Assembly: GCF_035194505.1 (NCBI RefSeq)
Contig: NZ_CP136573.1
Span: 2,033,001-2,097,000 of the forward strand
Direction of reading: 5' to 3'
Length of the DNA stretch: 64,000 nucleotides
Origin: Erythrobacter sp.
GTDB taxonomy: Bacteria; Pseudomonadota; Alphaproteobacteria; Sphingomonadales; Sphingomonadaceae
Under the pieces are notes generated by a model that did not search any database, had not been told where the DNA came from, and worked only from the letters and a program-made list of their open reading frames with translations. Of the stretch, positions 61,441-64,000 are shown one piece after another. Every line of letters starts with the position of its first letter. Within the stretch, counting starts at the first letter, position 1. Made by a program: the position numbers and the translations under genes.

Positions 61441-62298
61441 ATGTCAGAAGATCATATGGAACATCGTGTCGGCATCGTCGACAAGGCGGAGGCGCTTTAC
61501 CTGCGCCTTCTGCGATGGATCGCAATCATCATAGCAACGCTCCTGCTGGCTTTTGCCGCATGGAATGGCCTGAGCAGTGCCTTCAACTACGTCCAAACAT
61601 TGCAGACGGTTGAGGTAAAGCCAGTCGCTGTCACGGAAGCCGATATGGTCGCGGCTGCCACTCCGCCGAAAACCGACGCTGCGCCTGTGCGGGCAACGGT
61701 GGAAACGGAAAAGAAAAAGCTGCCGCCATCGATCTACGATGTGCACGCCAAGAAGATGTATCAGATATGGAAAAACCAGTTCGAGCCTTACCGACCCAAG
61801 GGCGACCCGGCGCTGACCTTTGCAGACTTTTCGGAATGGTATCAGACTGAGTACATCAATGGCACACTGCGGAAGCACGATGTGCTCGACTGGGTGCTTT
61901 ATGAAGACCGCACCAAGGCCGATCTGGAAATGTCAGTGGAGGTTTTGGCCAAGGCTGCAAAAGACCCAGCTGTCGTCGCCCGCATGAAGGCGTTTCAGGC
62001 TGGGAAGTCCAAGAACCAATTTTGGGATCGCTATGATCAGACATTCATGCGCCTGACGGATGGATACTGGGTGACGCTCAAGATCAAGCGCGATGCAGAG
62101 GCGGTAAGAGCAGCTGCCAAACAAGCTGAGCTGGCACAAAAGAGTGAGGCAGCAAGCTTGAGCTTCATAGAGGCGCGGAACGCTTTGGCGGGCTTCCTTG
62201 GCTTGATGTTCTTCTTTCTAATTGTCGCCATGGAGCGGCATCAGCGGCGGATTGCGGCCGAGATTGCCACACTGAGAACTGATAAAGAGGCAGAGTGA
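61441..62298 (+). CDS. Bitopic membrane protein of the tRNA-linked cluster
   Basis: 285 residues from ATG 61441, with AGGGAGG upstream. One membrane helix near the N-terminus (WIAIIIATLLLAFAAWNGL), a long charged body (residues about 50-245, including VHAKKMYQIWKNQFEPYRPKG and KSKNQFWDRYDQTFMRL), then a second helix near the C-terminus (ALAGFLGLMFFFLIVAME). The body is therefore likely periplasmic between two helices. No family recognised. It ends one base before the next gene. Confidence 0.7.
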   Translation: MSEDHMEHRVGIVDKAEALYLRLLRWIAIIIATLLLAFAAWNGLSSAFNYVQTLQTVEVKPVAVTEADMVAAATPPKTDAAPVRATVETEKKKLPPSIYDVHAKKMYQIWKNQFEPYRPKGDPALTFADFSEWYQTEYINGTLRKHDVLDWVLYEDRTKADLEMSVEVLAKAAKDPAVVARMKAFQAGKSKNQFWDRYDQTFMRLTDGYWVTLKIKRDAEAVRAAAKQAELAQKSEAASLSFIEARNALAGFLGLMFFFLIVAMERHQRRIAAEIATLRTDKEAE

Positions 62299-62299
62299 T

Positions 62300-63400
62300 A
62301 TGAAAGCCTTACTGAAAGGCATGCTGATCTGCGCCGTGGGTATGGCGATGCCGCTTTCAACAGCTCCTGCTTCTGCTCAAATGTCCCCCGCGCAATTGAA
62401 GGCGCAAAAAGAGCGAGCTGCTCGGGAGGCTGCGGCTCGCGCAGAAGCTGATCGTGCGCGAAGAGCCGCTGAGGCAAATGCTCGTGCTCAAGACGCCGCT
62501 AGAACGCGGCAAGCTGCTTTGAAAGCAGAGAGCGCAAGGGTCGCGGAATCTCGCAAAAACGCGGCGTTGCTAGCTGCTCGGCAACAGGCAGTTCGGGAAG
62601 GCAAGATTAATAGGGGCTGGGCAATCGGCGCTTGGGCGCCCGACAGTTTGCAATCCTGCAATTCAGGAGCGCCGTGGAATGTTTCGGATAATGGAAAATG
62701 GTTTACCGAGGGGGAGGGTGGTACGTGGACTGTCGCTAATGGCACTCTAATTTTACGAACTACTGGGCGATGGGAGGCAGGCTCGGACACTCCGGAGGAA
62801 AAGGGGGATTTTGGAGATGAGCCGATAACCCCTATTAAGTTTTCAGAAGATCATTTTGTTGTCGATGTTCACGGCGGGCATGATGCTTGGTTTCGATGCC
62901 CAGAGGGCGATCTGGAATTCCAGATCGATCGGCAACGAACCATTCACAGCAAATATTTTCTACGAGAAGAAAAGTTTTCAGATGATACTGCAGGGTCCGG
63001 AGAAATTGAAATAGAGCTTGAAACCTACAATAGAGCATACCTCCTGTGGGAAGAAAATTTATATACTCAAGCGAAAGGCATCTTCGAGGAATATATAAAA
63101 AATTATCCGAACGGATATTACAGGAGTTTCGTGCGTAATTACTTAGGAATCTATTACAGGCTCCACGATGTGAATCTCCCAAAGTCTGCGTCTTGGTTCC
63201 TTCAAAACTATCAGTTAGATCCTGGTGGGGAGCGCGGAGCCGATAGCCTGCTGTCGCTAGCAGAAGTCATGATGCAGCTCGGGGATGAGCGGCGATACTG
63301 CATCGCATTGAGGGAGTTTATCGTCGAGTATGAATTTGAGGCAAAATACCGCCTCGAACCACGATTTTCAGCGATTTCTCGGCAGGAGCCATGCAGATGA
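62300..63400 (+). CDS. Exported coiled-coil/TPR-like protein, second member of the cluster
   Basis: 366 residues. Signal peptide ends TAPASA, mature start QMSPAQLKAQKERAAREAAA, nearly identical to the protein at 60694. A longer Ala/Arg coiled coil reaches about residue 100. A beta-rich middle follows (GAPWNVSDNGKWFTEGEGG, WTVANGTLILRTTGRW). The last 130 residues are helical repeats (AYLLWEENLYTQAKGIFEEYIKNYP, SFVRNYLGIYYRLHD) resembling the TPR end of CpoB/YbgF. Coiled coil plus TPR suggests an envelope adaptor. The last four bases overlap the next start (ATGA). Confidence 0.7.
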   Translation: MKALLKGMLICAVGMAMPLSTAPASAQMSPAQLKAQKERAAREAAARAEADRARRAAEANARAQDAARTRQAALKAESARVAESRKNAALLAARQQAVREGKINRGWAIGAWAPDSLQSCNSGAPWNVSDNGKWFTEGEGGTWTVANGTLILRTTGRWEAGSDTPEEKGDFGDEPITPIKFSEDHFVVDVHGGHDAWFRCPEGDLEFQIDRQRTIHSKYFLREEKFSDDTAGSGEIEIELETYNRAYLLWEENLYTQAKGIFEEYIKNYPNGYYRSFVRNYLGIYYRLHDVNLPKSASWFLQNYQLDPGGERGADSLLSLAEVMMQLGDERRYCIALREFIVEYEFEAKYRLEPRFSAISRQEPCR

Positions 63401-64000
63401 CGCAACACAGCGCATTTAGGAACATACTTTATATAGGTAATTTTTTTAAAAAGACGTTTGGCCTGCTTTCCCTAATTATCGCCTCGCCAACCTTTGCGCA
63501 GTTCTCCCCCAAAGATTTAAGTGACATGCAGGTTGTTACTGGTCCGGTCGTTGGTGTGCAGGAGGGTAGCAATTCGGCCACTAACGCGACCGGAATGCCG
63601 CCTAAAAATGAGAGCCTCGATTTGAACTCGGCTGCAGGTATCTGCAACGCAGCTCAACAAGCGAAGCAATCTTATACTCCGTTCATTTTCCCGAGAACTG
63701 ATCTTACCACATTGCGAGCCAGTGCTCGAAATCTCCCCTCCGATGCAAAAGATCAGTTCGAAACCGTGGCTGAGTACGACGCACGGCAGGTTGCGCGGCG
63801 TGTGGCATGGGCACAGAAGTACCACTTCTTAGTGCTTCCAACATCGGTCAATTTAGGCGGTGACGTCTATAATGCTGAAACCCAAACCTACATCATCGAA
63901 CCAGGTGCCCGTGTCACCGTGAAGCCAAGCGGTTGGGACGATCGGTATGGGTTAGAGAGCGGGTTTGTCGCTATCGACGTAGGAAAAGTGGGCAAGATTG
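63397..64000 (+). CDS. Exported protein, third member of the cluster (3' end outside window)
   Basis: 201 residues visible, open to the window edge. ATG 63397 overlaps the previous stop (ATGA). Signal peptide of about 34 residues (IGNFFKKTFGLLSLIIASPT, then FAQ) with mature start QFSPKDLSDMQVV, again Q-x-S-P. One Cys lies in AAGICNAAQQ; later text such as VAEYDARQVARRVAW and a beta-rich stretch (YIIEPGARVTVKPSG) is visible. No family recognised; the DNA is distinctly AT-richer than the rest of the window. Confidence 0.65.
   Translation, partial: MTQHSAFRNILYIGNFFKKTFGLLSLIIASPTFAQFSPKDLSDMQVVTGPVVGVQEGSNSATNATGMPPKNESLDLNSAAGICNAAQQAKQSYTPFIFPRTDLTTLRASARNLPSDAKDQFETVAEYDARQVARRVAWAQKYHFLVLPTSVNLGGDVYNAETQTYIIEPGARVTVKPSGWDDRYGLESGFVAIDVGKVGKI

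Noticed and set aside
60269..64000. Integrase or prophage genes after the tRNA
   Set aside because: Nothing with tyrosine- or serine-recombinase motifs was seen on either strand.

Overview
The window is high-GC DNA from an alphaproteobacterial chromosome, most likely a sphingomonad of the Erythrobacteraceae type (Erythrobacter/Porphyrobacter relatives). The pointers are a sulfur-carrier/thiazole-synthase fusion, a short SufD inside a suf operon led by an Rrf2 regulator, UrcA, MmcB, DUF2093, DUF3576 and PAS_5 proteins, an Ala/Arg-rich codon style, and palindromic repeats of a kind I remember from sphingomonads. The assignment is by recognition only; no search was run.

Layout. 1-8.7 kb: end of a LytTR response regulator, UrcA, a metallophosphoesterase, rplM-rpsI, ctaA-cutA, a MerC-like protein and thiSG. 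8.7-16.6 kb: acyl-CoA ligase, gamma-glutamyltransferase lipoprotein, pyrD, a DUF885 hydrolase, an AraC regulator and an unannotated small transcript ending in a strong terminator. 16.6-24.2 kb: one tightly overlapping suf operon (Rrf2 regulator, sufB, small membrane protein, DUF559 protein, exported protein, sufC, sufD, sufS, sufT, GNAT, sufA-type carrier). 24.2-37.9 kb: a frameshifted two-repeat gene, EI24 protein, PfkB kinase, cytochrome c lipoprotein, divergent purD/xseA with overlapping start codons, rpmB, tadA, enoyl-CoA hydratase, ung, RNase D and lptC-lptA. 38-50.6 kb: exopolysaccharide priming transferase, holA-lptE-leuS, acetoacetyl-CoA reductase, a membrane-bound LuxR-type regulator, RNase T2 and nadC. 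50.6-60 kb: a LytS/LytR-type two-component pair, two M48-type proteases around a DsbA-like protein, a large acidic PAS protein, a DUF2141/desaturase pair and mmcB.

From tRNA-Arg(CCG) at 60.2 kb to the end the character changes. The DNA is AT-richer, intergenic distances are longer, three 22-bp repeats appear, and there is a run of unrecognised genes: one membrane protein and three exported proteins whose predicted mature N-termini share the pattern Q-x-S-P-x-x-L. This is the most likely place for an undescribed envelope system, probably an integrated or variable region beside the tRNA, but no integrase is visible in the window.

Other non-coding signals: nested perfect inverted repeats in the leader of the suf regulator, a REP-like palindrome read in frame inside sufS, two copies of a long palindrome around 33 and 35 kb, an inverted repeat between ctaA and the MerC-like gene, and several factor-independent terminators. 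I saw no CRISPR array, insertion sequence, rRNA or recognisable riboswitch.
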